Shown: positions 14,987 to 15,747 of the stretch, piece by piece
How the letters are laid out: each line of letters begins with the position of its first letter
Numbering within the stretch: position 1 is the first letter of the stretch
Assembly: GCA_013003465.1 (NCBI GenBank)
Contig: JABDIZ010000230.1
Location: 1-15,747, forward strand
Reading direction: 5' to 3'
Source of the DNA: Rhodothermaceae bacterium
GTDB taxonomy: Bacteria > Bacteroidota > Rhodothermia > Rhodothermales > Rubricoccaceae
DNA: 15,747 bases
Position numbers and translations under genes: made by a program
Notes under the pieces: generated by a model
What the model was told of the DNA's origin: nothing
The model's database searches: none
The model's input: only the letters and a program-made list of their open reading frames with translations

Positions 14987-15190
14987 ATGACCCGCTTTTT
15001 CCCCGCGTTATTCCTCGGCGCACTCGTCCTCTTTCCGGCGGCCAACGCGCAGTACACGCTCACGCGCTCGGTCATCGCCTCGGGCGCCACCGACGCCGCG
15101 GGCGGCAGTTACTCGCTCCGCGGCACCGTCGGGCAGGCTGCCGTAGGCCAGAGCAGCAGCGGCAGCTACGCGCTTTGCGCCGGGTTCTGA
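14987..15190 (+). pseudogene. Exported protein, N-terminal part up to an in-frame TGA
   Basis: The ATG at 14987 opens a 67-residue stretch ending at TGA 15188-15190. Residues 1-21 form a clear Sec signal peptide (FFPALFLGALVLFP, then ANAQ at the cleavage site). The mature part has two related beta hairpins, GGSYSLRGTVGQ and SGSYALCAGF. This resembles a motif I remember from secreted proteins of this kind, in which the second hairpin ends GGFW. Here the codon where Trp is expected is TGA instead of TGG. The same frame continues open to the window end and reads as a plausible protein, so the short product is probably the front of a broken or miscalled longer gene. No Shine-Dalgarno sequence is present. 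Confidence 0.65.
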
Positions 15191-15747
15191 TGCGGCCTCA
15201 GCGCGGCTGCCCTCGAGGCCACGCTCACGGCCCTCCTCCAGGGCGGCTGGACCGGCTCGGCGATGCGCACCACGCTCGTCGCCGACCCCGCCTTCCCCAC
15301 GAGCCAGCCCTACAACACCGCGCCCTGGAACTACCCCGGCCCGGAGAGCAACGCCTCGCCCCCCGCCACCACCACCGACTGGATGCTCGTCCAACTGCGC
15401 ACCGGCACCGACAGCGCCACGGCCGTGGCCTCGGTGGCGGCCCTGCTCCTGGAGGACGGCTCGATCGTGGACGCCTCGGGCAGCGGCCCCGTCCAGCTCG
15501 CCGTGGCGCCGGGCAGCTACTACGTCGTGCTCTACCACCGCAACCACCTCCCCGTCATCACGGCCAGCGCGGTCGACTTCGCGAGCGGGGCGGCCAGCTA
15601 TGACTTCACGACGGCGATGAGCCAAGCGCTCGGGGCCACCCCCATGATCGGGCTGGGAGCGGGGGGGAGCGCGCCGTTCGCGCTGTGGGGCGCCGATGGG
15701 AATGGGGACGGCCTGGTGACGGCGCCCGACTTCAACCTCTACTCGGC
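15191..15747 (+). pseudogene. Continuation of the exported protein after the TGA, with dockerin-like end (cut by window edge)
   Basis: In the same frame as the segment before it, 185 codons stay open to the edge. They encode a domain beginning LSAAALEATLTALLQGGWTG, followed by TTDWMLVQLRTG, VAALLLEDGSIVD, APGSYYVVLYHRNHLPV and SYDFTT. This order matches, from memory, the C-terminal region of secreted hemagglutinin-like proteins in Rhodothermota. It ends with DGNGDGLVTAPDFNLY, a dockerin/EF-hand-like calcium loop with Asp, Asn and Asp at the expected positions. No good start codon in this frame follows the TGA closely, so separate translation is unlikely. A nonsense change, a sequence error, or stop readthrough would all explain it. 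Confidence 0.6.

Noticed and set aside
15188..15190. TGA as a selenocysteine codon
   Set aside because: The position matches an expected Trp in a secreted beta-rich protein, no SECIS-like hairpin was evident after it, and this protein type is not a known selenoprotein.
15175..15603. 142-codon frame starting at TTG 15175 as a separate gene or frameshift product
   Set aside because: It is Arg/Pro/His-rich with no domain resemblance, whereas the frame of the upstream signal peptide gives a sensible protein.

Overview
The window is GC-rich and carries a densely packed block of minus-strand genes dominated by respiratory complex I. Several traits point to a member of the Rhodothermota/Bacteroidota group, possibly a marine Rhodothermales relative. 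These are the protein sequences, the near-absence of Shine-Dalgarno sequences, promoter-like boxes of the TTG..TAnnTTT type, a DUF4920 lipoprotein, and a secreted protein with a dockerin-like Ca-binding end. That placement is inference from remembered family resemblance; no search was run.

Layout, in minus-strand transcription order from right to left. An ECF-type sigma factor (14627-14010) is followed by a membrane-anchored protein with a repetitive beta-rich outer part (13884-12919). Next comes adenylosuccinate lyase purB (12831-11530). After a 282-base gap with a promoter-like site, the complex I block runs nuoA-B-C-D-E-F, a DUF4920 lipoprotein, then nuoG-H (11247-2677), mostly with gaps of 1-30 bases. 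The block ends at nuoH; nuoI to nuoN are not here. A 244-base gap with another promoter-like site leads to transketolase (2432-384) and the start of an NAD(P)-binding epimerase/SDR-like gene (379 to beyond the left edge). The only plus-strand gene is at the right edge. It encodes an exported protein whose reading frame is broken by one TGA at 15188-15190 and otherwise stays open to the end of the window.

The gaps between genes hold most of the unexplained structure. There is a three-segment set of mutually exclusive hairpins between the sigma factor and the beta-rich protein, and a nested cruciform-like element between that protein and purB. Two related GTCATT-type elements sit 11-13 bases after the stop codons of purB and nuoH. 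A short tandem repeat lies inside the nuo operon in front of nuoE. Two near-identical TTGAAC-N17/18-TAGCTT boxes sit in front of nuoA and of transketolase.

Functionally, NuoEFG form the NADH-oxidising arm, NuoBCD the quinone-reducing connecting part, and NuoA and NuoH belong to the membrane arm. PurB and transketolase are housekeeping enzymes of purine synthesis and the pentose phosphate pathway. No tRNA, rRNA, CRISPR array, insertion sequence or phage gene was recognised.
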